NCBI GenBank assembly: GCA_958450365.1
Contig: CAUEEP010000879.1
Coordinates: 449,501 to 513,500, forward strand
Direction of reading: 5' to 3'
DNA: 64,000 nucleotides
DNA from: Mesorhabditis belari
Lineage: Eukaryota; Nematoda; Chromadorea; Rhabditida; Rhabditidae
Of this stretch, positions 18,752-30,133 are shown piece by piece; the first letter of the stretch is position 1; each line of letters starts with the position of its first letter. The position numbers were made by a program, and so were the translations under genes. The notes beneath the pieces are model-generated. The model was given only the letters and a program-made list of their open reading frames with translations, had not been told where the DNA came from and searched no databases.

Positions 18752-21700
18752 GAACCAACTCAACCCAACAATCGAATCATTGTCACCTTACACGAAATCG
18801 TTTTCGACCGAATTGACACCAATAAATGTAAACACGGAACCGTATTCAAATTGATTGGATATCAGCCGTTAGTCTTCAAGCTTTAAAGTTTAAGCAATTA
18901 TTCGAATTTAAGACCTGCAACGGTGAAATACTGGAGTGGTGTAACGCGAGATCGAATCGATGAGTTCAAAAAAATTACGAGGCACTCAACAGTTTGGATC
19001 ATCCGAATCTGATCAAATTCATGAAATGTGTCGAATCCTCTACAGATCCTCAAGAAAGATTTGCTGTTGTCACTGAATATTACGAGAGAGGCACTCTGTC
19101 GAATTGTAAGTAAAAAATGAGAATCATTTGAGAGTCTCTGAATCATTTAATTCCTAGTGAACTTTTGAAAGAGTTTTTAAAAATAAAAGACATTTTTAAG
19201 TGAGCTATTTTTAGTATTATATGATGGTTTAGATACTTTTCTACATATTGTATAAAGTTAAAATCAGTTAGATTCAAAACTTCTAAGCTAAAGTGAAGTT
19301 GTGATCAAAAAGTAGTTCAAAAGTGTACCCATCAGTTATTTTGAAAAGTTCACGATATTGCTATAAAGTCGAACATTGATATAATGAAATTGAAATTCTA
19401 AAATGTGCCCAAAATTTCTGCGTAGATGATGCAGCCAAATGCAATCATTGGCGTCCAGGGCAACTACGCTTGGGGCACGTTTTAAGTTCGTTGCATCGAA
19501 GTTTTTCGTCCCAAACAATTCGTTATATCGAAGTTCGACTGTTATAAATCAAATAAAGACCAAAATAGCACATGAAGAAGTGTTTCCAGTTATTCTAAAC
19601 CCGAAAAATTTGTACACCATAAAGACGGTGATCTCTTGGACTCGAGGTCTTTTCGATGCACTGGCTAACAGCTATGAAAAGTTAGGCTACTTACACGGGG
19701 ATATCAATCCTGGAAAGTAAGGATGCCTTCAAATTTTGTATAACTTTAAATTTAGCATTTTCATTACAAAAGATTGGTCGATAAAGTTGGGAGATTTCGG
19801 AAGTGTTGGCTTTGGTAATGGGACTTTAATTGAGACTTTTCAAAAAGTTCGATACTTTGCTCCGGAAATGGGAATTTCTGTGGAAAGTGATGATAAAACA
19901 AGAAAAGTAACTTGCAAATTCACATCAAATACTGTTTGTTTTTCAGCGATACCTTCATCGAAACGATGTTTACAGTTTGGGACTTGTTCTTTGGGAATTA
20001 GTGGAGCGAAGGTAATTAAAAGACGTTATATTTAAAAGATCCCCTTTAGACGAGTGTATTTGAAGTTCGAAAAATACGATGAAAACAGTCAGACAATCGT
20101 TTTCAACGAGACACTTTTTCGTCACTCAATCAACGTTCGAAGTTTTGATTTCGAAAGGATTGATTGCTTCAAAGATTTGAAGGAGATTTTCAACAACTGC
20201 ACAAAGTTTGAATCGATTGAGAGACCAGATGCAAAAGATGTCCAAAAAGAACTGGCTGAGCTTGAGGTTTAGTACTAAAAATCTAAAAGTACAGTCATTC
20301 TAGAAAAGCTCTATTCTTGATGGTCTTGAAGAAGAACCAAGATTTGATGCAGATCAAGTGGAATTGGTGAAACCTGAAGGATTCGACAGATCCTCGCGTC
20401 AGGGTTTGGTGAGTGGGTTTAAAGTTTAAACGATCGGTGAGTGGGTTTTGGATGAAAATTGAAGTTATTCAAGAACCTTTTGTTGTTTGGTTTATCTAGT
20501 TGTTCAGATTTCAAAGTCTCTTCAATCTGTTGACGATTTTCTCGCACCGGGAGTCAGTTTTAGTTCTGAAGAATCTATTGAAGACAAAGAAGAATCCTTT
20601 TTAAAAAACGATTTAAATGAAGAACCTTTAGAAGTGTTCCTTAGAAAGAAACTCTCAAATGTTGATTCTCAAATAATACGGAAAATATTTAAAGAATTGA
20701 ACTTGTCCGAAAAGAATCAATTCCGTCAAAAAGTCAATGGTTTCTATGATGAAATCATGAAAAAGAAGGAATTATTTGATGACTTGGACAAAGAGATTTT
20801 ATTTTTGAATACCGAAAGTTTAGAGCCATTTAAAAGGATTCAAAAAGTTCTTCAAGATATTCTTTTTAAAATCAAACGTCAACAAGCTCATGCTTTTTGT
20901 AATTTTTTCACAGTTCTTTCGAAAGCCAATCGAGCACACTTTTCACCGAATGGACATCACAAGAAATTCACTAAAGTAATCGAAAAATTTGAGAAAAATA
21001 AGCCAATTGAAACGATCGCGATTTTCTTCAAATGTTACATTTCGACGAGTACACAAAAAGAGTGGCTTTTTCTTCGAGATATCCCCGAAATCAGTTGCAG
21101 TTTATTTGTGGACAGAAATTTAAATAAAGTTGAGCAATTTTTTGGAGTCTGGAGAGAAGATCGAAAAGTGCTGACCCTTAAAGAGGATCGGAAAACATGG
21201 CAATCAGTTCGTTGTGGCCTGAATTCGGGTTCATTGCTGTATTCTCACGATTTACCCATTGACCACTCGATGTTACTCGAAAGCATGAAAGCAAAAAGTA
21301 AACGAATTCAAAGAGTTGCAAATCTAAAAGCGGAAAACATTTTATCATTAAAGAAAATGAACAAATCGAAATTCAAGTTACCATCGAAGATTGGCCGCAA
21401 TTTACCGATACCTGGCTACTGTTTCCAGATACGAAATCCGCCCAGGGCTTACTGTAATCAAGAGGTTAAATGCCTTGAATCAGAGCTGGAAATGATTCGA
21501 TTCTATGGGTGCTCATCGAAGAAAGCAAAAGCCTATCTAAAAGCTTTCCTGAGTTTTTGTAGAGCATTTGACAAAATGCAGTACTCTCAGAGCTCAAAGA
21601 CAAATAGAAAATACAAACTCGAGAAGGTTAGTGCTTTCAAAAAGCCATACTTTGTTTTCCTTCAATGTCCAAATTTTTTGAGTCATGGAAATGGAGAAAA

Positions 21701-21905
21701 CTTGATCCTTCTTGATCAACCAAAGAATTATCAAAATGGAGAAATGATCCCTGCAATTGACTTTGAGCATATTCTTTATGAAATTGAGGCTTCAATTCTT
21801 GCTGAGCACATGAGAAAATACACACACAAATTCTCGTTTATTTTGATGTCATTTGAAAAGAAAGTCATCAAATATAAATGCCTGCATCAATTCAAAAATC
21901 AATAA
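18752..21905 (+). CDS. K3: kinase plus long uncharacterised C-terminal domain
   Basis: Exons: about 18752-18867, 18913-19105, 19590-19716, 19756-19906, 19947-20011, 20050-20266, 20304-20408 and 20508-21905. The start is uncertain because no in-frame ATG precedes exon 1. The kinase has a glycine loop KHGTVFKL, lysine in ATVKYW, a catalytic loop reading LHGDINPG instead of HRDIKP, LGDFG and APEM. Loss of the HRD arginine and the loop lysine suggests altered or lost activity, though both key aspartates remain. Exon 2 is one base off the family phase; the shift lies in a run of seven A. After VKPEGFD the last exon adds about 465 residues homologous to K4: FKCYISTSTQKEWLFLR, PGYCFQIRNPPRAYC, YGCSS, LILLDQP and EIEAS. 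I know no domain of this type. Confidence 0.75.
19360..19545. mobile_element. Pogo/Tigger-type MITE in a K3 intron
   Basis: GTCGAACATTGATATAATGAA at the left and inverted GTCGAACTTCGATATAACGAA at the right, each beside TA, enclose about 140 bases with GTCCAGGGC and GGGGCACG. Ends of the form CAGTCGAACTTCGATATAACGAA are typical of pogo-like elements. It lies in the K3 intron between the N-lobe and HRD-type exons. Confidence 0.7.
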
Positions 21906-22450
21906 AGTTTTTTCTTTATCTTTTTTTGGTATCTAAAGCTTTTTTAGGGATTTATCGATTTCAACTTTTCATAAAGTTTTAACTTTTCTATGCCTTGTGT
22001 TTTTTTTGAAACGATTTTGAATAAAGACATTGCCGTTTTTTTACAAATTTCAGCCCAATAGTTGACTATCAATGAATGATAGATTTTAGGAAGTTTGTAA
22101 GAAAGAAGAGATAATTAAATTAATAACTAAGTTATTTAAGTTCTAGGCTACTGTTTGAGCTCCAAATCCTAGACAAAAGTGTGCACCGGGGGAGCCTCCT
22201 CAGTAGGAACCCGGTGATAGTTTCAAATTTGCTATTCATTAAAATGGAAAAGAATGAAATGAAATATAACAGTTTGTTGTTGAAAACAAACACTAGAGAT
22301 CGTAAATATGCATGCAGCTCATTTATCTTTCTTTATTCTTTCTGATGGAATTTCAACTTACTTTTACGACCAGGTAGTGTCACAGGTGACAACTCCTGGT
22401 CGTAAAAGTAAGTTGAAATTTTAAACACAAATTGAAACTTTAAATTTGTC
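21906..22450. other. No gene; contains a strong hairpin
   Basis: AT-rich spacer between K3 and the next minus-strand gene. Apart from the hairpin at 22349-22420 and a short GC-rich ACCGGGGGAGCCTCC patch at about 22186, I see nothing. Confidence 0.5.
22349..22420. repeat. Perfect 26-bp inverted repeat with 20-bp loop
   Basis: The arms 22349-22374 and 22395-22420 are exact complements (TTTCAACTTACTTTTACGAC and onward into CAGG). The loop itself contains GTCAC/GTGAC. The arms show no drift. No gene overlaps it. Confidence 0.9.
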
Positions 22451-22454
22451 AAAT

Positions 22455-23470
22455 TATTCAAATACAACCCTTTGATCGTCAGTAATTGAGTAACCGATGT
22501 ACGTTGTATAGCTGTTATTGAGTGACATGCAAATGAAGTGAGCCTCTAAGCAACCATCAGAGTCCGTTCTAACCTTTTCAAATTTCATATTATTCAAATT
22601 TACAATTCTGTTGAATCTTTGCTAAGTGAGACAGAGTTGAAAGTAAAAAAAAGGCATTAAACATTCTACTTCAATGTCACTTCTGAAAGCGTTGCAATCA
22701 AAAGTCCATCATCATCGGGGACAAAGTAATTGCGCACAAAGTAGTCGGAGATATTTTGTGCAGAACTTGCACAAGAGACTGAAAGATATCTGAGTTTTAA
22801 AATGTTGATTTAAAGTAATGGAATAAACTCTTTCGATTTCACAAAGCAAAGCATCAAAGTTGAACAACACAGTTGTTGAAAATCTCCTTCAAATCTTTGA
22901 AGCAATCAATCCTTTCGAAATCGTAGTTGTAGTCGTTGTGGTTAATGTGATTGTCGTTTTTGTTGTTGTAGCTGGCTTTATCGTGGTTGTGGCTAATGTG
23001 ACTGTCGTTTTCGTCGTCGGTTTTGTTGTTGTGACAGTGGTTGATTGGGTTGTTCTAGGCGTTGTTGTTGTCGAGGTTGTCGTGGTCTTTCTGGTAGTTG
23101 ACGTCTTGCAAGTCGTCGTTTTCGAGACACATTTCGGAGGATCATTATAGAGGGATGACTGAAAGAAACGGGTGACTGATGATTGAGACTCGATTTAAGC
23201 CTTAAGCAGAGAATGATTCTAGGCCTAGAAGTCTTTTCTTTGCATTCGATTTTCTATCAACTCACATTTTGATAACACTGCTGTTTGGAGGGACAAACAG
23301 TCCAGCTACACGACGTGCATGGCTGGTTCCATTGATAGCCTAGAAAAAACAGACTGAAGAGTGATCTTCTACAAAACCCTGTAAAAACCAACCATTCTCA
23401 TCGTTTCCAAATCTCGTTTTCGACTGAGAATTTCCCCTTCAATTACTGCTTATATTCGACCAATTAAAAC
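22455..23470 (-). CDS. Threonine-rich (mucin-like) secreted or surface protein
   Basis: Minus-strand exons fit a protein with a cysteine-rich segment at about 23341-23280 (NQPCTSCSWTVCPSKQQC). Next comes an exon at about 23160-22830 with more than 60 residues dominated by threonine (TSTTRKTTTTS, TTTKPTTKTT), then SKGLIASKICRRF. Two further exons follow, with FVRNYFVPDDDG (near 22700) and CLEAHFICMSLNNSYTTYIG (stop near 22456). Threonine tracts are usual O-glycosylation sites. The first exon and a signal peptide are not located with certainty. The plus-strand valine-rich frame here is the shadow of the threonine tract. I recognise no named family. Confidence 0.5.
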
Positions 23471-23734
23471 GTCTTCATTTCTTTTCATAAACACCCTTTC
23501 TTATCTCATGGAAGCAACGTTGAAAATCTTGGATCTTGGAGGTTAAATACTTGTTGGCAGGCAAGGTCTAATTTTGGTTTGTCTTTAATGGAAAAAGACA
23601 CGGTTTTTGTAGAATGACTGATTTAACGTATGTGTCCAGTCAGTGTGCCCGATGGTGCTTTTTTTATACAAGGTTAACAACGAATAATCAATCATTTCCA
23701 CAAATTTATTTATTCTCTACCAAATTAACACAAA

Positions 23735-24440
23735 GGCGATGACTTGCAAACGTATGCTGGATACACTTGATTTGTGTCGATGGCTTCATATCCGGCCATC
23801 CACAATCCACCACCGCATCCTGTGTCACAATTCGGTGGCAATGATCGAAGCTGAATTATTTGTTGATGTTAAACGCGTTTTTAGAATGGACCAAACCAAG
23901 ACCGAGGTGTTTGGCCCATCGGGATTTGTAGTACAGAAGTGCGTGTAATTTGTGGAGCTTCCATCCATCCAATATTTCAAAACTGCTCCTATAAAGGGGC
24001 TGTTCGAAAATTTCAAAAAAACGACAAACCATCGAATACTCCTCCAGTCAGCACACTGCCCGCTTTGAATGGAAAACTTCCCGAACAAGAGCCATCATAA
24101 GACATATCTATTGGTTAAACGAATCTTTGATTGAAAAATTTGTGTATCCGTTTCCAGGGTACTTTATGTACTAGAAAATGTACCTGCAATGAATTTATTC
24201 TCATCGAGATTTGCAATAGAGGTTAGATGACCATTTAGCTGACCAGCTTTTATGATACAATTAGATTCGGCATCCATTAGTGCACGATTATGACCCAACT
24301 AGATTCGAATTTTACCAATTTTTTTTCATAATCGGCTCTTGCATAGTAACAGCTATCCGTTTGATCGTAGTATTGCCAACCGGAGGGACATTTGTCTGAA
24401 CAATTTTTGCTATCAGGGAATTCAAAGATTCTTCGAGATA
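23735..24440 (-). CDS. C-type lectin domain protein, partial or decayed
   Basis: Minus-strand pieces follow the order of a C-type lectin domain: FPDSKNCSDKCPSGWQYYDQ with SCYYA (near 24420-24300), ALMDAESNCIIKAGQLNGHL with NLDENKFIA (near 24290-24186), WMDGSSTNYTHFCTTNPDG (near 23980-23900), and CDTGCGGGLWMAGYEA with YVCKSSP (near 23830-23740). Such domains are secreted and often immune-related in nematodes. I could not join all pieces with clean splice sites, and no signal peptide is evident. It could be a real gene with missed exons or a pseudogene. Confidence 0.6.
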
Positions 24441-24540
24441 TTCAGCTATCGCAAGCTAAATATCGTGTAAAGTGTAACAATAAAAGTTAGCCGAAGCAAT
24501 TCAAACTTTTATTTAAGCAAACTAAGGGTATATTAAGATT

Positions 24541-24858
24541 TCAAATTTCCCTATAGAAGTCTACCACTTTAACTGCAAACCCATTTGCCGCTGCGGAAAG
24601 TTGACAAAAGTAGGGACTCGTTCCTCCACAACTTCCGCCAAACCACCAGCCATCGTCGATTCCCAAATAAGCACACTCATCATCAGCTGATGGCTGACCT
24701 AAATAAACAGTTGCTGTTGTAGTTTTTGTTAAGAATAAAACTAGTGTAATTTGTGGAGCTTCCATCCATCCAATTGCAGGCAAATTCGAGTGTAAAAAAA
24801 CTAGTTCTGCGTAAAATCCTTTGAGAAATTCTACAAAGAAATTGATCGAACAGATCAT
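24541..24858 (-). pseudogene. Second C-type lectin fragment
   Basis: The minus-strand frame has DDECAYLGIDDGWWFGG followed by CGGTSPYFCQ, the conserved C-terminal disulfide region of a C-type lectin domain. Upstream, DNA coding for the WMDGSSTNYT block of the neighbouring lectin is nearly repeated but out of frame. No complete domain can be assembled. It is probably a tandem duplicate of the neighbour that has decayed. Confidence 0.55.
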
Positions 24859-25179
24859 TCTGAAAATTTGGCTATAAAACTAACTTTTTTGAAACGCTAT
24901 CTTTTTGTTATTGACACCAAGATAGGTTTTCGTGGGACTAAAGTGTATTAGTTTCCACGTGTGTAGCGGTAGGATAAATTTGGGTGTGGGTTTTTGAAAT
25001 GTGGTGTGTGTTTGTTTACGTGTGTTTGAAAGATATAAGTGGACTTTCCCTGCCACTCCCGACACAACCAACAACCGGTCTCAACGCCTCCGAAGTCAGA
25101 GGGGAGCCTCAGGAATAAACGACCGACCTGTCTTGCATTCCGGAAGATTATGTTAGTTGTTTATTTACATAAGTAATGA

Positions 25180-25711
25180 CAATCTTTAGTGAGTCAAATA
25201 GAATGAAGAAATATGTCGATAGAAAGGGACCGGGGAACACATCACTCCAGATGATCTAAACTTAAATTTTTATAAGAACAAGCATCAACACAACCTGTGC
25301 CCAATCGATACCTTGATTCCGTTGTGCGAACGATACACGATCGACCTTGTGCTGCTCTTTAAGACTCGGAGCTTGCTTTATAAGTTACCGCTTGAGAATG
25401 GGTGAACGAAAAATCACGCTGTGAACAGTTTTCCGGCAAACGGGCAGCTTTATGTCTTTTCTAATCGTTTCAAGCGAGTCCATTGAGTTAGCGGCTTGTC
25501 GGACAATTGCTCTTTCGCATCTTTCGGAGAGCTTGGGCTTTCTTCCATCGGCATGTTTAACATTGGAAGTTGACCGGGTATGAAGATACTTTTGAATGCA
25601 GCATCGAGAACGCTTCACACGTTTTGCAATTGCTGCTTGGCTCCATCCAAGTGTGTGCAACACGTCGGCCTGAGTTTGCTCCACCAAATCCAGCTTCTTT
25701 CCGAATGACAT
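25180..25711 (-). pseudogene. Tc1/mariner (Tc3-like) transposase N-terminal fragment
   Basis: The minus-strand frame 25711-25385 has LDLVEQTQADVLHTLGWSQ, AIAKRVKRSRCCIQKYL and GRKPKLSERCERAIV: two helix-turn-helix units and the linker of a Tc3-like transposase. Out of frame, APSLKEQHK and NQGIDWAQV continue the same protein, and a weak WSD follows before similarity ends. The catalytic domain is missing. It differs in sequence from the 8314-9885 element. Confidence 0.75.
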
Positions 25712-25789
25712 CTCTGAAAAATAAAAAAATAATCGAAATCATTAATATAAAAACAACAAAAAATGAAAACACTTATGAGTAAACACAGA

Positions 25790-27160
25790 AAAAAAAGATG
25801 ATTTCAAAAGGTACACGACCTTTCAAAAGGTACACGGCCACGACAACGTCAATAGTCGGCTTCATAGAGGCTTCGGGTGGAGTGAAGAGTACCACCAAAG
25901 TCGCATGAATTGTGAAAGATCCACAAATTGAAGCCATCGCTGGTAAGAGACCAAAATCACGGTATCGCTTGCTCAAGTAGCCCATGGTGAGTCCAACTGA
26001 TGGTTAAGGAGATTTGAATAAGATAGAAGGACAAATCAACCGGATCAACCTGTAAAATTGTTTTGTGTCAAATCTTTTACTTTAAAAAAACTAATTTTTA
26101 TTTTTTTTGACGCAAAAGGTAATATTTTTTGCTTTTCTTTTAAAAAATAATCAATCGTTAACCAAATGGATTGTTGTTTTTTTTGAAAAAAATGCGGGTG
26201 CCTTATAGTTTTTACACAGAGTGTAGTTCAATTTTGTATCAGTTTGAATCCAAAAACGAGCCAACATGGATAAATTACATCCAAGTTATCGTCAATTGTT
26301 TTCCTTTCATTCCAATCAGACACGTTTTCTCTGGAATTGATGTTAGTCATCTGGAATTGATGTTAGTCATAACTTGATTTGCATACGAACCTTGGATTCG
26401 CATCACAAAGTTGTAGGGTTATTTAAATAAATGAAAAAGAACAATGTCATGGAAGGAGTCGAATCTGGGATTGGCTAAGGCCCAGTTTAACCGTCAGGGA
26501 TTGGCTAAGACCCAGTTTAACTGTCAGGTTCGAATTGATTGACATGTTATTACAGGATTTATGCATGATCAAAGAGGAGACTTCAGTAGTAAATAATTGG
26601 GAGATAATGAATTCCAACTGTACTATCAGAAAGGTGCACAACTTACGGTATCGAACTCCGTAGTTTCTATTATTGAGCTTGTAGTCTAGCAATACACTGA
26701 ACTGTGTATTGCTTGCTCGTTTTCAATTTTGAATCAGTTTTCCATCTATTCAATCAACTGCAATAATGAGTAAACTACATTCAAATGATCGTCGATCGTT
26801 TCCCTTTCATTTCAATTGGACACAATTTGTACCTCTTTTGAAGTTTCCACTTGATCTGGCCTCATTGATCGTTCAGTACGTTCAGTACATGAAGAGTCTT
26901 ACAGAGAATGGCTCAATTTCAGAGAATTTCAGAGAATTCCAGAGCTTATAGTTTGAAAGATACAACTAATCTAGTTATCTGCAAAATTTTCGACCAAAAT
27001 AGAGGCTTTGAATGAATGGATGTGCGGGGGAGTGGTCTTTGAAAGCTTCACACTAAAAGAAAAAGATCAAAGAGAGAAATGGAAGGATATAAAAGAGGAA
27101 CATTTGGAAGAGGAAGACATCAGTCAACTGAACACATCCAACAGTCAACAATCAACAAAG
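25790..27160. other. No gene recognised
   Basis: I find no supported exon. A 29-base unit (GGGATTGGCTAAGRCCCAGT) occurs twice in tandem near 26470-26525, and a GTTAGTCATCTGGAATTGAT duplication lies near 26340. The last about 100 bases before 27161 are probably promoter and 5' UTR of the SCP gene. Confidence 0.45.
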
Positions 27161-29121
27161 ATGAAGCTCATTCTTGGACTTCTCCTCTTCGTCTCAGGTA
27201 AGTGAATTTTCTTTTCTACTTTTCTACAGTAAGATAACGATTACTATTCTTATTTAACATAAATAACCGAATTACGGCAGAAGTAGAATATTATAGCGAA
27301 TAGCATACGCGATACTCGGATATGCCGGCTCTCATTTAGCGCATTTAGCGTGGCGAGCAGGCTCTTATTTAGCATGTAGTGCTAATATCGTATTAGGTGT
27401 TTATAGAGCGTAAGTTACTAGAGTGTTTTACAATCATGAAATCAGAGGTTGACTTTTGTTTGATTTTTTAAAGTATGTAAAGTACTTAACTAGAATGCTT
27501 AAAAGCATACGACTCGTTGTAAGAAGCAGCAGAATGGGAAAAATGATTGAACAACTGTTTTACTTGTTAAAAGAAGTCGAGAGTACCTGAATCACTATGA
27601 GAATACATTGAGGAGGGTATAGATTAAGTGGATTTAGTGAATCTGAACTAAGTAACTAGCTGTAGATTCTTAAAATATTTAAATTTTGGGTCTCTTTCTC
27701 AAAAATCCCACCTTAGTCGCCTCCGCCGCTGCAGTGATCTTTGCCGCAGCTGATCAAACCAACATCATCGCGGTAAGCTTTTGAAGATCAAATTATTGAT
27801 TATCCTAATGATATTACTGATTGATATGAGTCATGACTGTGGAATGTACATGTAAAGCTCAAATTTAGACCATGAACAACATGAGGTCGAGAATGGCTCT
27901 AGGGAAAGAAAAATGGTCGTATTGGATTGAGGACTATTATGACTACTACAATATTCCGGTTTGAGATCAAATATTAGCTAATATCTCTAAAATTCTTTCA
28001 GCATGGTGAATACCCTAACAGGACCTATCCAAGAGCATCGAGAATGTACCAAATGGTGGGTTTATAATGTAAAAGCTGTAATTATCATTGTTGATATTAG
28101 ATTTTCGGTTTGATTTGCCTGTATCAACATTTGCCTTTTTGCTAGTTATTGCACTCGATACTTATCTATTTCAGAAATGGGATGCTGGTTTAGCGACAGC
28201 AGCGGCCACTCGATTGAACACATTGGACCAAAATACACCGTTAGTTAATCAAAATATTGCTATTTTTCAGACCTGTACCTGGAAAGATACTACACATTCA
28301 ACCAATACCAAACTGTCAAATTCGAAAACCGGCTTTTTCGAATACGATCTACAAGTTACAAGTTTTAGTTTGAGCTCTCAAACATTGGGTGGATCAGTTC
28401 CAGCAACACAAGGAGATGTCCACTATGGAATCTACAAAACTGATACAAATGGAAAGACAGCTAGACAAATGTGTACGCTTTGAAAACTTAATAATATTGA
28501 TTTTATCGAAAAAGTGAATTATTACCGATAATTTAGTCGGTGCTGCCTGGAACACGGCCTGGTACGGGTACATCAAAGAGATCGGTCTCCCACAAATGAA
28601 CTACGATCCAAATCTCGTCATTGCTCTTCACACCAATGAAAAGAATCGAAATTTTGCTTATCAGGTACATATATAAACAAATATAACTGTTTAGCAAAGT
28701 ATTTTATCAGGTTGCTTCCGGCCAAGCTCGAAAAGTTGGATGTGCTTACCGTAACTTCACTACTGGAGCCACTGGAACCACTGCTTCGGGGAACATTCGC
28801 AGTGCTTTGTCGTTTCAATCCAAGGTAGGGCTCAAGAGAAAATATAGCTCTGGCCCAATGCTAGCTAGTCCGATTAAACTCATTGTTGGACTGTTTTGGT
28901 CAATGTTTTGGTCATTTTGATTTGGTATCTCAATTATTAAAAGCCAAAACCCTTGTAACCTGGCCAACTTTGCCAAAAAACTGCAAACTTATCCAAATCA
29001 ATGTTTCAGCGGTCTTACATCGGGATCGCTAGTGTACTCAACGGCCAACGACTGTGCTGCATGTACCAACACTACCACAATCAGCTGCACCACTGCCAAT
29101 GGACTCTGTGTCCAGAAATAA
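27161..29121 (+). CDS. SCP/CAP-domain secreted protein (venom-allergen-like)
   Basis: Exons: 27161-27197, 27717-27772, 27869-27958, 28002-28055, 28175-28472, 28537-28664, 28711-28824 and 29010-29121. A signal peptide (MKLILGLLLFVS) starts it. The SCP signature follows: MNNMRSRMALG, ASRMYQMKWDAGLAT, AAWNTAW, ARKVGCAY, then a C-terminal cysteine module with TANDCAACTNTT and ANGLC. Such proteins are extracellular. In nematodes they are linked to host contact and immunity, but the molecular role is unclear. The last exon reads correctly only if the frame changes inside exon 7. Dropping one G of a GGGG run near 28788 restores FAVLCRFNP and the C-terminal module, so either the assembly has an extra base or the gene is broken. 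I assume a homopolymer error. Confidence 0.8.
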
Positions 29122-29466
29122 GTGGACTCTTGTCAAGAAGCATTTATGATTAGTACTATTCTTAGTAAATGTCTTTTTATTTCAAATCACTGCCATAAAT
29201 TTTTCACAGCAGATTCTCAACAAACTTGCACAAAACACTGTGTTTAGAACTGTTTGGCGTACTTTAGTGAGACAAATGTCTTTGTTTAACTTTTTCTATT
29301 ACCTAACTGTGTTACAGTAGACTTTTGTTTCTTTTCTTTGCTTTATCTTGTTGTTCTTTATGGAATTGAAGAGTTGGCTAACAATATTTTACGGCCCAGT
29401 AGTTAATGTTGACCAGACTGAATTCAGCTAGCTCTTTGAATCAAATTAATCTTAGTAAATCTGATA

Positions 29467-29580
29467 CAGTCGACTCTCGATATAACGACTCTGTCGGGAC
29501 CGCGAAATGGAGTCGTTATATTGAAAATCGTTATATATAAGTCAAAAAAACCAAGGCTTTTAACCTAAATTGTTATATTG
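29467..29580. mobile_element. Pogo/Tigger-type terminal sequence
   Basis: CAGTCGACTCTCGATATAACGACTC, preceded by TA, has the consensus of pogo-like transposon ends. TGGAGTCGTTATATTG inside forms a subterminal inverted repeat. A matching right end is not obvious, so this may be a solo end or a short MITE. Confidence 0.5.
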
Positions 29581-29795
29581 AGTTACAGTAAGCTGTTTAT
29601 CAACAAAAACGAACATAACAGAACGCCTAATTCTCTCAAAGTTTAGCGAAAAAATCTGTCAAGTGAGAATTTTTAATCAAAGATTCCTCATAAAAAAGTT
29701 ATCAAGAACAGTTAAGGTAGCAAAAACTTTCGAATCAGCCTTTTTTCTCGTATAGTCATTCAAATTGATTTTCCCCATTTCTCTTTCAACATTTT

Positions 29796-30026
29796 CCCCT
29801 TCGAAAAGACAGCCCTCATTTTTCATTGTGCAATGAAAAGCCCAAGTTAAAAATCAATTGGAAGCATCAATCCCCTTCAAATCAATTGGAAGAATCAATC
29901 CCCTTCGAATCAATTGGAAGAATCAATCCCCTTCGAATCAACTGAAAGAATCAATCCCCTTCGAATCAATTGGAAGAATCAATCCCCTTCGAAAAGACAG
30001 CCCTCATTTTTCATTGTGCAATGAAA
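29796..30026. repeat. 27-bp minisatellite within a 46-bp direct repeat
   Basis: About five copies of a unit containing AATCAATTGGAAGAATCAAT and CCCCTTCG lie at 29852-29992. The block is bracketed by two near-identical copies (29796-29841 and 29980-30026) of CCCCTTCGAAAAGACAGCCC followed by TCATTTTTCATTGTGCAATG. It ends about 110 bases before the K4 start codon. Confidence 0.85.
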
Positions 30027-30133
30027 AGCACAAGTAAAAAATCAATTGGATTTCCACCTTTCGACTGACTCATATTGCTTCTTTGAACACTTTCTGATTT
30101 AAATTCTGTTTAAATTTTTAAAAAAACTCATAA

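Larger units (their letters stand above)
29122..30133. other. Intergenic with pogo-type end and minisatellite
   Basis: There is no coding exon. The region holds a pogo-like terminal sequence and a 27-bp minisatellite (both listed separately), then the K4 promoter region. Confidence 0.5.

Noticed and set aside
22860..23150. Valine-rich plus-strand frame as a membrane protein
   Set aside because: It is the reverse complement of a threonine-rich coding exon, which has better splice sites and flanking cysteine-rich exons.
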